Assembly: GCA_022447495.1 (NCBI GenBank)
Contig: JAKVBH010000011.1
Span: 132,991-196,990, forward strand
Direction of reading: 5' to 3'
Source: Marinovum sp.
GTDB taxonomy: Bacteria > Pseudomonadota > Alphaproteobacteria > Rhodobacterales > Rhodobacteraceae
Length of the DNA stretch: 64,000 bases
Positions 27,552 through 36,448 of the stretch are shown here, piece after piece. A program made the translations under genes and the position numbers. The notes beneath the pieces are model-generated. The model made no database searches and was not told the origin of the DNA. It was given only the letters and a program-made list of their open reading frames with translations. Each line of letters begins with the position of its first letter. Within the stretch, counting starts at the first letter, position 1.

Positions 27552-27977
27552 ATGGGACTAAAAATCAATGATGAGGTCACGATACAAGATTGGGAGCTCA
27601 CAGAGAGCTTCGTCCGCTCATCGGGACCGGGAGGCCAGAACGTCAACAAAGTGGCGACGGCGGTTGAGCTACGCTTTGAAGCGGCTCGGTCTCACTCTTT
27701 GGCGCCTCCCGTGAAGACACGGCTGAAAAAACTGGCTGGGCGGCGTTGGACACTGGACGGCGCGATTATTTTGCAGGTCGACACTACGCGCAGCCAAGCC
27801 CGCAACCGAGATATCGCCCGAGAAAGACTATCAGACCTGATTAAAGCGGCGCTTGTCAAACCGAAACGACGCATCGCAACCAAGCCAACAAAAGCATCAC
27901 AACGGCGGCGATTGGACACCAAAAAGGCGCGTGGCGCGATCAAAGCAGCGCGTGGACGTGTGACCGACGATCCTTAG
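27552..27977 (+). CDS. arfB: Alternative ribosome-rescue factor ArfB (peptidyl-tRNA hydrolase)
   Basis: This factor releases the nascent chain from ribosomes stalled on mRNA without a stop codon. The 141-residue protein has the catalytic GGQ at residues 27-29 ([11 protein letters not shown]), the release-factor-like domain ([21 protein letters not shown]), and a basic C-terminal tail rich in Lys/Arg ([18 protein letters not shown]) that would enter the empty mRNA channel. Start ATG 27552 has AGGAAAG about 11 nt upstream. The frame is open to 27456, but that would read through the terminator hairpin. It ends in a 4-bp overlap with the convergent pncB. Confidence 0.95.
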   Translation: MGLKINDEVTIQDWELTESFVRSSGPGGQNVNKVATAVELRFEAARSHSLAPPVKTRLKKLAGRRWTLDGAIILQVDTTRSQARNRDIARERLSDLIKAALVKPKRRIATKPTKASQRRRLDTKKARGAIKAARGRVTDDP

Positions 27978-29263
27978 ACGTCAACCCGACGTGCGATTTG
28001 ATCACCGACGTCAAAGACCCGTTTGTAACGCTCAATTTCGGAACTTGGTCCCATCGCCTTATTAGGGTTATCCGATAGTTTCACGGTTGGACGCCCATTC
28101 GCAGACACCGCTTTGCACACCAATGAAAACGAATTCAGAGCGCCGTTTGGCGTGAGCCCCCGGAAATCATTCGTAAGGTTGGTGCCCCACCCAAACGAAA
28201 CGCGTACCCGTTCGGCGAATTTCTGGTGCAATTGAGAGATCGTTTCGACATCCAGGCCATCTGAAAAAATGATGAGCTTATCCTTGGGATCCTCACCGCG
28301 CTTTTTCCACCAGGCAATGGCATGTTCGGCGCCTTCGGCGGGGTCACCGCTGTCGATGCGAATACCTGTCCAGCCGGCAAGCCAATCGGGTGCGCGATCC
28401 AAAAAGCCGATGGTGCCATATGTATCAGGCAGAATGATCCGAAGATTGCCGTCGTGCTCTTCTTGCCAATCGGCCAACACGGTGTAAGGGGCTTGGGCCA
28501 AATCTTGGTCGCTCTGGGCCAACGCGGCATAGACCATCGGCAATTCGTGCGCGTTTGTGCCAATTGCTTCGAGGTCGCGATTTTTGGCAATCAAACAATT
28601 CGATGTGCCTGTAAACTTGGTGCCGAGACCCTCGGTCATGGCCTGGACACACCAGTCTTGCCACAGGAAACTGTGACGTCGCCGGGTGCCAAAATCCGCT
28701 ATGCGCAGGTCTTCGATGTCACGCAACTTTTCAATTTTCTGCCAAAGTTTGGTCATAGCCCGCGCGTAAAGGACTTGGAGTTCGAACTTTCCAAGGTTTT
28801 TGAGAACTGCCCGCCCCCGCAGCTCCATCAACACAGCCAGGGCAGGTATTTCCCACAACATGACTTCCGGCCAAGCACCTTCGAACGTCAGTTCGTATTG
28901 ACCATCGCGCTTTTCGAGATGGTAGGCCGGAAGCCTAAGGTTTTCAAACCACTCCATAAAGTCAGAGCGAAACATTTGGCGCTTGCCATAAAAGGTGTTG
29001 CCACGCAGCCAGGTACTTTCCCCTCGTGAAAGCGACAGAGACCGAATGTGATCAAGTTGCTCACGCAACTCTCCCTCGTCGATCAACTCAGCGAGGCGTG
29101 TGCTCTTGGAGCGATTGATCAGGGAAAAGGTTACTTGCGTAGACGGCTTATTGCGAAAAACCGACTGACACATCAATAGCTTGTAGAAGTCCGTATCGAT
29201 CAAGGACCGAACAATCGGATCTATCTTCCACTTGTGATTCCACACCCGGGTAGCGATTTCCAT
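27974..29263 (-). CDS. pncB: Nicotinate phosphoribosyltransferase
   Basis: The first step of the Preiss-Handler NAD salvage route: nicotinate plus PRPP gives nicotinate mononucleotide. The 429-residue protein shows [17 protein letters not shown] at the N-terminus, [14 protein letters not shown] near residue 190, [37 protein letters not shown] and [13 protein letters not shown], all standard for PncB. ATG 29263 follows an AAAGGG; the TTG at 29278 is a less likely start. With pncA 2.2 kb upstream on the same strand, the locus holds the nicotinamide-to-nicotinate mononucleotide pathway. Confidence 0.96.
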   Translation of the reverse strand: MEIATRVWNHKWKIDPIVRSLIDTDFYKLLMCQSVFRNKPSTQVTFSLINRSKSTRLAELIDEGELREQLDHIRSLSLSRGESTWLRGNTFYGKRQMFRSDFMEWFENLRLPAYHLEKRDGQYELTFEGAWPEVMLWEIPALAVLMELRGRAVLKNLGKFELQVLYARAMTKLWQKIEKLRDIEDLRIADFGTRRRHSFLWQDWCVQAMTEGLGTKFTGTSNCLIAKNRDLEAIGTNAHELPMVYAALAQSDQDLAQAPYTVLADWQEEHDGNLRIILPDTYGTIGFLDRAPDWLAGWTGIRIDSGDPAEGAEHAIAWWKKRGEDPKDKLIIFSDGLDVETISQLHQKFAERVRVSFGWGTNLTNDFRGLTPNGALNSFSLVCKAVSANGRPTVKLSDNPNKAMGPSSEIERYKRVFDVGDQIARRVDV

Positions 29264-29334
29264 GACGCGCCCTTTCAAAGAAAAGTGTCACGCGATGAGA
29301 TACGACAGCTTGAGCCAGAACAAAACCTCGCTGG

Positions 29335-29535
29335 CTATCTGGTAAAGGACAAATCTGTCAGCTGAGTTGTCACTGCTTTTACGAGATGGATCGCTTTGAT
29401 GGCCAATTTCGCCGCATGTTCAGCGTTCTCAACACTGGAGAGTTTGAGGTCGTCCTTTGGCGGATGCCCTACAACGAGACCTCGATTTGTGGGCTCGTTC
29501 GCTGCCAAAATGATCTCCAGACCATTCAAACCACG
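29335..29535 (-). pseudogene. In-frame relic of a receiver domain after the membrane kinase
   Basis: Directly after the TAA of the upstream kinase, the same reading frame continues for 66 codons to a TAG at 29335. It reads LEIILAANEPTNRGLVVG and later LSSVENAEHAAKLA. This resembles the start of a hybrid-kinase receiver domain (typical form ILLAEDNPTNQLVV...VENGEEALELA). The acidic pocket is destroyed (AEDN became AANE) and no LMDxxMP phosphorylation segment follows. There is no proper start codon or ribosome-binding site. Most likely the kinase was once longer and lost this domain through a stop mutation; this is inference from a short similarity. Confidence 0.5.
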
Positions 29536-31380
29536 TTACTGCCATATGGTCTTGCTCCGTTCAGCTTCAATGGCATCATTTTGGGGTGGCTCAAAAAGTA
29601 GGTTGACCAAAAACTCGGAGCCATTGCCTTCCTCTGATCGCGCGGAAATGTTTCCGCCCATAATTTGCGCGAGGCGCCGCGAAATCGCCAAACCCAAGCC
29701 AACGTCACCAAATCTACGCGTAGTCGCGGTTTCAGCTTGAGAAAAGTCATCAAAGATCGCGTTGATTTTGTCTTCTGGTATACCGATCCCAGTGTCTTTC
29801 ACCGAGGCTTTGAACCTGATGTTTGCGCCCTCGAACGAGTGGCTCACGGACACAGTTACTCCGCCATTGTCTGTAAACTTGATCGCGTTTCCAATTAGGT
29901 TTTGCAAAATCTGTCGAAGACGACCATCGTCTCCGTGGAGCAAAGCAGGCAATCGAGTCTCGAAGTTGACATCCAGATAGAGGCCTTTTTCTTGAGCACT
30001 GGCCTGCTGCAGATCGATTGTATCCCGCACGCACGGACCAGGCGCAAAATCGACCGGATCGATGGTCAGCTTGCCCACGTCCATTTTGGATAAATCATAG
30101 ATATCACTCATACTTTTTAGCAAGGCCTGCGCCGAGGTTCGAATGGAATTAGCAAAACGCTTTTGATCATCACTTAGATCACTTTGCACAAGCAGATTCA
30201 ACGCCCCCATAACGCGCTTCAGTGGCACACGAATTTCATCGCTCATGGTAGTGAGGAACTCAGATTTTGCGCGATCTCTTCGTTCAGCGTCTTGCCGGGC
30301 CTCCGCCAACTCTTGAGCATGAACTTTAGCTTGTGTGATGTCTCGCTCGACACCCACGATAACATCAATTTCACCACGTGAGTTAACAACGGGCACCACG
30401 TTGGTTTCGACCAAAATTTCTTCGCCGTCTTTGCGTTGATTCAGGATTTCGCCGCGCCAAGGTTTGCCCTGACCAACCGCAGATTTAAGGTCCTCAATAA
30501 CGGCAGGGCTTGTGTTCTTGGAATTTAGGAGTTCCCCGGTCAGGCGACCAACCGCTTCCTCAGAAGTGTACCCCAACATTTTCGAGAATGCGGCGTTGAC
30601 CCACGTGATTTCGCCCTGCGTGTTGGAAAGAATGATACTGTCGTTGGCATGCCAAGCGACCATGGACAGGATGCGCAGTTCCTTTTGCTGCTCTTCCAGT
30701 TCAAGAGAGCTCTGCTCGACGCTTTTTTGCCAACGGATCAGATCGCGCTCTGATTGGCGGTGGCGTTTGAAGTTCTTGGACACATGGTCGATGAAAACCT
30801 TGGCCATGTAAGCCAGCATGACAGCGGCCAACAAGTCGAAGCCCGTTTTGAATGTGACACCCGAATAGAACAATAACTTCAGCGCAAAACAGATGCCGCC
30901 GACCAGCACATAAATCGTGATGCGTACTGTGGCAGCATAGGAATGAAACGATTTCAAAGCACCTGCGTTCATCGCTGCAATCATGAGGTAGGCGCAACAA
31001 AAAAACGTGGTGTCCAATCCTCTTGGCACAAACCAAGCGATCAAGAAACAGATTGAAATACTCAAAGCCTGGAGAGCTGCGACAGCAGTAGACCGATGCA
31101 GCAAACGTCTAATATCTGCGCCTTTTTCGAGTTGGCGCAGCCAGCGACGCAGACACGCAATCTCGACACGGTCGCCAATGAGTGCACTCGAATAAGCAAT
31201 AAGGCCCCACCAAGGATTGGTGATATACGCCAGCGCCAAACTACCGGTGAGCGTCATAGCCTGCCGCTCCCCAAAGCCCTTGATGCGCCCATGCGCATAT
31301 CTTCGGAACAGACCGGTAGAGCTATACTCTTCTTCGATCTGTACAATGACACGGTCCGAATTCAACGCGCGCTGCGACAT
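29536..31380 (-). CDS. Membrane PAS histidine kinase lacking the phospho-accepting His
   Basis: The 614-residue protein has about four hydrophobic helices (between residues 40 and 205), a coiled coil, a PAS domain with PAC motif (about 240-360; ANDSIILSNTQGEITWVNAAF, VGVERDITQAK), then HisKA and HATPase domains. The H-box reads FLTTMSDEIRVPLKR, so the conserved His is replaced by Asp381, and the following TP/N residues are also changed. The N, G1 and G2 boxes ([35 protein letters not shown]) remain. It therefore cannot use the normal phospho-site. It may be a regulatory pseudokinase or a decaying gene; the in-frame receiver relic just downstream favours decay. It lies between pncA and pncB on the same strand. 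Confidence 0.85.
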   Translation of the reverse strand: MSQRALNSDRVIVQIEEEYSSTGLFRRYAHGRIKGFGERQAMTLTGSLALAYITNPWWGLIAYSSALIGDRVEIACLRRWLRQLEKGADIRRLLHRSTAVAALQALSISICFLIAWFVPRGLDTTFFCCAYLMIAAMNAGALKSFHSYAATVRITIYVLVGGICFALKLLFYSGVTFKTGFDLLAAVMLAYMAKVFIDHVSKNFKRHRQSERDLIRWQKSVEQSSLELEEQQKELRILSMVAWHANDSIILSNTQGEITWVNAAFSKMLGYTSEEAVGRLTGELLNSKNTSPAVIEDLKSAVGQGKPWRGEILNQRKDGEEILVETNVVPVVNSRGEIDVIVGVERDITQAKVHAQELAEARQDAERRDRAKSEFLTTMSDEIRVPLKRVMGALNLLVQSDLSDDQKRFANSIRTSAQALLKSMSDIYDLSKMDVGKLTIDPVDFAPGPCVRDTIDLQQASAQEKGLYLDVNFETRLPALLHGDDGRLRQILQNLIGNAIKFTDNGGVTVSVSHSFEGANIRFKASVKDTGIGIPEDKINAIFDDFSQAETATTRRFGDVGLGLAISRRLAQIMGGNISARSEEGNGSEFLVNLLFEPPQNDAIEAERSKTIWQ

Positions 31381-31437
31381 AGATTATCCAAGCCAATTAT
31401 TTGCTGGATACGCGCTCTCAGTTAATAAATACGAAAT

Positions 31438-32037
31438 TCAATCCAATAGTTTGACACCCGCAGCGCGAAGTTTGGCGAGCGCGTTCGACAGCGATCCATC
31501 AAGATCAATAGCTCGACATAAGGCCAGGTTCATATTCACTTTTAGTCCAAGCTTTGCGGCATCAATCGCGGAGTACGCGACGCAAAAATCGGTTGCCAAC
31601 CCAACCATTGTTACCTCTTGGACATCGCGTGCTTCCAGGTAGCCCGCAAGTCCGGTTGAGGTCTTATGATCGTTCTCGAAGAAGGCAGAGTAGCTGTCGA
31701 TCGACGCACGAAAGCCCTTTCTGATGATCAAGTCTGCGCGGTCAACCTTCAGATCACCGTGGAACTCTGCACCACTAGATCCTTGGATGCAGTGGTCTGG
31801 CCACAAGACCTGAGGTCCATAGAAGAAATTAACAACATCGAACGGGGCGTTACCAGCATTTTGGCTGGCAAAAGACCGGTGGTCTTTGGGATGCCAGTCT
31901 TGTGTTAGGATGACGGCGTCGAAGTCGTCCAAAACTTCGTTAATCGGTGCTACAATTTCGTCGCCACCAGAGACCGCCAGAGCGCCACCAGAACAAAAAT
32001 CATTTTGGACATCTACGACGATTAAGGCATGGGTCAT
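31438..32037 (-). CDS. pncA: Nicotinamidase
   Basis: Hydrolyses nicotinamide to nicotinate and ammonia in NAD salvage. The 199-residue isochorismatase-fold protein shows LIVVDVQNDFCSGGALAV (catalytic Asp), the metal-binding DWHPKDHRSF, LWPDHCIQGSSGAEFH, the Lys region IIRKGFRASIDSYSAF, and the catalytic Cys in GLATDFCVAYSAIDA. ATG 32037 has AAGGAAA at good spacing; the frame is open to 32100. It is divergent from trhO and probably in one direction of transcription with the kinase and pncB. Confidence 0.95.
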   Translation of the reverse strand: MTHALIVVDVQNDFCSGGALAVSGGDEIVAPINEVLDDFDAVILTQDWHPKDHRSFASQNAGNAPFDVVNFFYGPQVLWPDHCIQGSSGAEFHGDLKVDRADLIIRKGFRASIDSYSAFFENDHKTSTGLAGYLEARDVQEVTMVGLATDFCVAYSAIDAAKLGLKVNMNLALCRAIDLDGSLSNALAKLRAAGVKLLD

Positions 32038-32128
32038 ATCAGTTTCCTTCGGTATCAAAACCGAGATTAAGGCGAGTTGATCATTCTCGCCCCTTGTCAC
32101 CTTTGACTATAGGAGCATAAGCCAAGGC

Positions 32129-33043
32129 ATGTTTGTTGTCGCCGCACTTTATAAGTTCACAAGCTTCCCCGATCCAGCCGTAATCCGAGATCGGCTACAC
32201 GAGGTTGGACAGGCTTGCGGTATCACTGGGACTCTCTTGGTCGCTCACGAGGGAATCAATGGGACCGTAGCAGGAACATCTCAGGGAATAGATCGCATTT
32301 TAAATGAAATTCGCTCACTCCCAGGATGCGATCCTATGGATCACAAGCTGTCCACGGCTGAGACGCAACCTTTTGCACACCTCAAGGTGCGCGTGAAGCG
32401 CGAGATCGTCACGATGGGGCAGCCAGGCATCGATCCCAAGAATTCTGTTGGAACTTATGTTACCCCGCAAGATTGGAACGCGCTTATCGAAAAGCCCGAT
32501 GTCGTGGTGATAGACACTCGAAACGACTACGAGGTGGCCATTGGTACTTTCGAAGGGGCCTTGGATCCGAAGACAAAGTCGTTCAGTAACTTCCCAGAAT
32601 GGTGGGAGCAAAACAAAGATAAGTTCCACAACAAACGCGTGGCCATGTTTTGCACGGGTGGAATTCGATGCGAAAAATCGACCAGTTTTTTGAAGTCCAA
32701 AGGGGTTGAGGATGTTTACCACTTACAGGGCGGTATACTGAAGTATCTTGAAGAGGTTCCAGAAGATCAAAGTCGTTGGAATGGTTCGTGTTTTGTTTTT
32801 GATGGGCGTGTATCCGTTGAACATGGACTACGCGAGGGCGCCCATATCCTGTGCCATGCCTGCCGGCGCCCATTAAGGCCGCAAGACACCGAGCGAAAGG
32901 AATATGAAAAGGGTGTCTCATGCCATCAGTGCATAGACCAAACTTCAGACAACGACAAAGACAGGTTCCGAGAACGTCAAAAACAAATTGACTTGGCTCG
33001 CGCTCGAGATCTCAAGCACATGGGAGGGCACCGCGGCGTTTAA
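32129..33043 (+). CDS. trhO: tRNA uridine(34) hydroxylase TrhO (rhodanese family)
   Basis: TrhO (YceA) makes 5-hydroxyuridine at the wobble position of certain tRNAs using oxygen. The 304-residue protein has the N-terminal domain with LLVAHEGINGTVAGT and a central rhodanese domain (VVVIDTRNDYEVAIGTFEGA) with the active-site Cys in MFCTGGIRCEKSTSFL. A C-terminal zinc-like Cys cluster follows (CHACRRPL, CHQC). All are typical of the family. It is cytoplasmic. It ends about 60 nt before the convergent fliP. Confidence 0.94.
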   Translation: MFVVAALYKFTSFPDPAVIRDRLHEVGQACGITGTLLVAHEGINGTVAGTSQGIDRILNEIRSLPGCDPMDHKLSTAETQPFAHLKVRVKREIVTMGQPGIDPKNSVGTYVTPQDWNALIEKPDVVVIDTRNDYEVAIGTFEGALDPKTKSFSNFPEWWEQNKDKFHNKRVAMFCTGGIRCEKSTSFLKSKGVEDVYHLQGGILKYLEEVPEDQSRWNGSCFVFDGRVSVEHGLREGAHILCHACRRPLRPQDTERKEYEKGVSCHQCIDQTSDNDKDRFRERQKQIDLARARDLKHMGGHRGV

Positions 33044-33101
33044 GGCTTTAAGCCGTCTGATAGCATGCCGTCAGCATTTAATTCCGGTCCGAGCAGTTGG
33101 A

Positions 33102-33830
33102 CTAAGTAAAATAGCCGCGCACCAGACTTTCTGACAACAGGCTCCAACCGTCAGCCACTACAAAAAACGCGAGCTTAAATGGCAGAGATACGATCACTGG
33201 TGGCACCATCATCATGCCCATGGACATCAACACTGCGGCCACCACCAAGTCGATGATAAGAAATGGCAAAAAGATCAGAAATCCGATCTGAAAGGCGCGT
33301 GCAATTTCGGACAGCATAAAACTGGGAACGAGTATACTCAGCGGAGCTTCTGGCGACAGCGTGGGGGGATCTTCCGGGAAGCGAAGTGACGACATCGCTT
33401 GGAACGTATTTTGATCCAGACGCCCGGCCATAAAACCGCGAAACGGCTCCATTGCGAGCTCAAAGCCCTCTTCGATTGGAAGACCATCGTTCAAAACCGG
33501 TTGGACGCCCATTTCCCATGAGGCCAAGAATATAGGCTCCATAATAAAGTAGGTCAGAAACAGTGCCAACGACACCAACAGCATGTTGGGGGGAGATTGT
33601 TGCAAGCCGATTGCCTGTCTCAAAATGGCAAAGACAGTGATCAAGAATGGGAAACACGTGATCATAATCGCGATACCGGGCGCTAAGCTCAGAATCGTGA
33701 TTAATGCAATCAATTGAATCGAAGTTGATGTAAGCGACCCACCTTCTCCCAGAGACAAAGATAGCTCCTGGGCTTGCGCGCCAGATGCCCAAAACAGCAA
33801 AACGCTGCAGATGCATAGGACGCGGATCAC
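33102..33830 (-). CDS. fliP: Flagellar export gate protein FliP
   Basis: A core subunit of the FliP-FliQ-FliR export gate in the inner membrane at the flagellar base. The 242-residue protein has a cleavable signal peptide (ending GAQA), as is known for FliP, and four transmembrane helices. Signature segments are PGIAIMITCFPFLITVFAILR, LRQAIGLQQSPPNMLLVSLALFLTYF, AFQIGFLIFLPFLIIDLVVA and LMSMGMMMVPPVIVSLPFKL. Its ATG overlaps the fliN stop by 4 bp. It is the last gene of the fliF-fliH-fliN-fliP operon. fliQ does not follow it here. Confidence 0.96.
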   Translation of the reverse strand: MIRVLCICSVLLFWASGAQAQELSLSLGEGGSLTSTSIQLIALITILSLAPGIAIMITCFPFLITVFAILRQAIGLQQSPPNMLLVSLALFLTYFIMEPIFLASWEMGVQPVLNDGLPIEEGFELAMEPFRGFMAGRLDQNTFQAMSSLRFPEDPPTLSPEAPLSILVPSFMLSEIARAFQIGFLIFLPFLIIDLVVAAVLMSMGMMMVPPVIVSLPFKLAFFVVADGWSLLSESLVRGYFT

Positions 33831-34108
33831 GCAAGACCCCCGCGCAGGTCCACGACTTCTGTCAGGCGAACAACTAGCTGACCCGCCGCCTCGCCTTGCT
33901 CTTCAAGAATCCCTCTCGCAATGAGTTTGTCTCCAACAAATAGCGATACTGGATCGTCCACTTGAGCATCCAAGGACAGAACAGATTGAGGCCCGAGCGA
34001 TAAGAGTTCGGCGATCGTGGGCTTGGCTTTGCCAATAGCAACCGTGATTTCGATCGGTACGCCTGTGAAGGGGCTATTTTCTGGGCTCACCACTTCTGCT
34101 TCAGCCAT
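33827..34108 (-). CDS. fliN: Flagellar motor switch protein FliN
   Basis: A C-ring component that binds phosphorylated CheY-type signals and supports export. The 93-residue protein consists almost entirely of the SpoA domain: VPIEITVAIGKAKPTIAELL, GSVLSL-like LGPQSVLSLDAQVDDPVSLFVGD and LIARGILEEQGEAAGQLVVRLTEV. The start ATG at 34108 lies inside the last 8 bp of fliH; longer upstream frames lack support. It lacks the long N-terminal extension of enterobacterial FliN, as is common in alphaproteobacteria. Confidence 0.92.
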   Translation of the reverse strand: MAEAEVVSPENSPFTGVPIEITVAIGKAKPTIAELLSLGPQSVLSLDAQVDDPVSLFVGDKLIARGILEEQGEAAGQLVVRLTEVVDLRGGLA

Positions 34109-34721
34109 GGGCTGTCTCCTTTCCAGTATCTCGGGTGTAAGTTTCCAGCGCATTGCGCATATCTTGGAGCAACGCATCGAAATCGAGCGACATCTCAGTG
34201 TCAGCGAATCCAATGACGACTTGCCCTCCGGTCAAAGACGCATCGATTTCGATTTGAAGATCCAGGTGGTTTGATTTTTCAACAAGACGTTTCAGAACCG
34301 GTTGGCTTTCAGGCGCGACGGACAAAACAACTTGCATATCTTCGGCACCCACAGGGAGCCCTTCAAGCATCTCTGAGACCTTTGGAGCCAGTGCCAATTT
34401 CGCGATCTGGGGCAAAAAGAGATCCATCATAGTATCAAAGACACCGTGCAAAGATTGCGAGATGTGAGCGCTTGCTTCTTGGTAGGTAAAACTCATGTCT
34501 CTAAGGTTCTGTGCCAAGTCGGCCGCAACCTGCATTTGCTCTGCGGTATTGGCACCAACGGCGTCGTCCCAACCTGCCTTGTAACCGTCCTCATAAGCTT
34601 CAAGACGAATGCTCTCTGCGGTGTCTGGGTCGGCGGCGACGCTCCTGAACGAGGAAGCAGGCGAGGCGATGTTTGTTTGCGCCCCTGGTCCAAAGTCCTC
34701 TAATAAATGAGCAATACTCAT
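34101..34721 (-). CDS. fliH: FliH-like flagellar export regulator
   Basis: The 206-residue protein lies between fliF and fliN, where fliH is expected in this family, and overlaps both. It has an N-terminal acidic/Ala-rich part with the YEDGYKAGWDDA segment typical of FliH and a central helical part. A C-terminal domain (VVLSVAPESQPVLKRLVEK, GQVVIGFADTEMSLDFDAL) resembles the FliH/V-ATPase subunit E end. FliH controls the FliI ATPase; fliI is not in the window. Identity rests on position plus weak sequence features. Confidence 0.72.
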   Translation of the reverse strand: MSIAHLLEDFGPGAQTNIASPASSFRSVAADPDTAESIRLEAYEDGYKAGWDDAVGANTAEQMQVAADLAQNLRDMSFTYQEASAHISQSLHGVFDTMMDLFLPQIAKLALAPKVSEMLEGLPVGAEDMQVVLSVAPESQPVLKRLVEKSNHLDLQIEIDASLTGGQVVIGFADTEMSLDFDALLQDMRNALETYTRDTGKETAHG

Positions 34722-36349
34722 CAGACTTTTTCCCCCGACTCATCCAACCAACCGCGAAGAACCTCGACAGTCTCATCTTTACGTTCGCTAATCAGGTTTC
34801 TGAGACGCTCCACCGGATCTTCTGGTTCAAAGTCCATCTCCGAGGGGTCTACGGATTGCGGAAGAATGGGAGAAAATTCACCCATCCCGTTATCGATCTC
34901 ACCCATCAAAGGCGGCGCGAAATCTGCCTCAAGTATCGGCTCAAGATCGTCCGAGGCAAGTTTTGGCTCCCCGACCAATGCTGGCACAGAAGCACTAGCC
35001 GAGTTACTCAGAATGGGACGGATGACCATCAAACCCAGCACCAAGGCGACCACAGCTGCGACGGCCATTTGGATCATAGACATAATATCGAGGCTTGTTC
35101 CGCTCCAAATGCTTGTTACAGCCGCCGTACCGTCAGTGCCAATTGGCGTGAACGCCATCGACTTAATGGTCAACATGTCGCCTCGTGCTTCGCTGAAGCC
35201 AACGGCTGACGCAACAAGTTCCTGAAGGGCATCTATTTCTTCTTGCGGAAGCGGCTCGACACTTCTTGTGCCATCCTCGGCGGAAACGGGGGCGCCATTC
35301 ACAAGGACGGCAACACTAAGGCGCTTGATAGCGCCAGGCGCACGAACAATCTCGCGCTCTGTCTCAGAGACTTCATAATTCACCCGCTCGCGCGTTTCAC
35401 TGTTTTGAGAGTTGGAGTTGCCGCCTGCCGCATCTCCGTCCGGCAGATTCGACGCCACTGTCACGTTTCCACTGCCTGAATCCTGAGAGCTATTGCTACG
35501 TTCTTCGGTGTCTGTGCTGATCGCAACACGACTCTCAGGATCTACAACACGTTCTCTTATGGCCTCACTTTCTGTGACAGTTTCCACAGCGACTTCGACA
35601 ACAGCGTTCCCCACGCCAAGACGTGCTTCCAAAAGTCGTAGTATCTGCTCTCGCATGGTTTGAGCACGATCTTCGCCCAAAACCGAAGGGGCGGTGTCAT
35701 CACCTGAAGCAATGAGACCGCCATTGCCGTCAATGACTGCCACATCGTTGGGGTCCAATCCGGCGATAGCCGATGCCACCAGAAACTTCAGTGCGCGTGC
35801 CTGCGCGGGCGAAAGGCCTCCACTCGTCGTGACCGCAATCGACGCGGTTGGGCGCAGGTCGCGTTGAAACGGGTTGGACGTGGCATTTGCAATGTGAACT
35901 CGGGCCGTCCGGATCATCGGATTGGACAAAATTGTTCTGGCCAGCTCGCCTTCCTTGGCACGCCAATAGGCGGCGTCAAACATTTGAGAAGTGGTTCCAA
36001 AGCCAGACAGGTTGTCCAATAGCTCATACCCGCGGGAAGAATTCGCTGGTAAACCCTCGCTAGCTAGTGTCATGCGCAACTCATCACGCTGATTGCTCGG
36101 GACAAAAATTGACCCGCCGCGCACATCATACGCGACAGCCCGTTGTTCTAGAGCCGTGACAACGTCGCCAGCTTGGCCACTTTCAAGGCCAGCATACAAC
36201 AGGGTCAGTGAAGGCTGAGAGGCAGCTCTTGCGAGGAAATAGACGGCTGCAAAGACCGCCACACTGGCAACGATAACCGTAATCTGCTTTCGCGCATTCA
36301 GCGCTGTCCAATTCTGAGCGAGTTGCTCCACTGACGACCTCCGATTCAC
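34721..36349 (-). CDS. fliF: Flagellar MS-ring protein FliF
   Basis: Forms the MS ring in the inner membrane, the platform of motor and export apparatus. The 542-residue protein has an N-terminal transmembrane helix (about 24-44), ring-building motifs (LYAGLESGQAGDVVTALEQR, YELLDNLSGFGTTSQMFDAAYWRAKEGELARTI), an Asn/Ser-rich periplasmic insert, a second transmembrane helix (about 425-450), and a cytoplasmic C-terminal tail for FliG binding. It is slightly shorter than the enterobacterial protein. It is first of the leftward operon, divergent from fliL. Confidence 0.96.
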   Translation of the reverse strand: MNRRSSVEQLAQNWTALNARKQITVIVASVAVFAAVYFLARAASQPSLTLLYAGLESGQAGDVVTALEQRAVAYDVRGGSIFVPSNQRDELRMTLASEGLPANSSRGYELLDNLSGFGTTSQMFDAAYWRAKEGELARTILSNPMIRTARVHIANATSNPFQRDLRPTASIAVTTSGGLSPAQARALKFLVASAIAGLDPNDVAVIDGNGGLIASGDDTAPSVLGEDRAQTMREQILRLLEARLGVGNAVVEVAVETVTESEAIRERVVDPESRVAISTDTEERSNSSQDSGSGNVTVASNLPDGDAAGGNSNSQNSETRERVNYEVSETEREIVRAPGAIKRLSVAVLVNGAPVSAEDGTRSVEPLPQEEIDALQELVASAVGFSEARGDMLTIKSMAFTPIGTDGTAAVTSIWSGTSLDIMSMIQMAVAAVVALVLGLMVIRPILSNSASASVPALVGEPKLASDDLEPILEADFAPPLMGEIDNGMGEFSPILPQSVDPSEMDFEPEDPVERLRNLISERKDETVEVLRGWLDESGEKV

Positions 36350-36390
36350 TCGACATTCTGTGCGATTAAACCGTAGATGGCCGATCAGGC

Positions 36391-36405
36391 TTAATAATCA
36401 GTTAG
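36391..36405. promoter_or_regulatory. Candidate CtrA box between fliF and fliL
   Basis: TTAA-TAATCAG-TTAG lies in the 99-bp divergent promoter region of the two flagellar operons. It differs at one position from the alphaproteobacterial CtrA consensus TTAA-N7-TTAA. CtrA is known to control flagellar genes in many Rhodobacteraceae. A single near-match can arise by chance. Confidence 0.4.
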
Positions 36406-36448
36406 TCCTAACAGGCTAATACTTGGGCATCTCAAGAATGGGTGCACC

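Noticed and set aside
29386-29601. 71-codon plus-strand frame downstream of pncB start
   Set aside because: No ribosome-binding site; it runs opposite the kinase 3' end and the receiver relic, which explain the region better.
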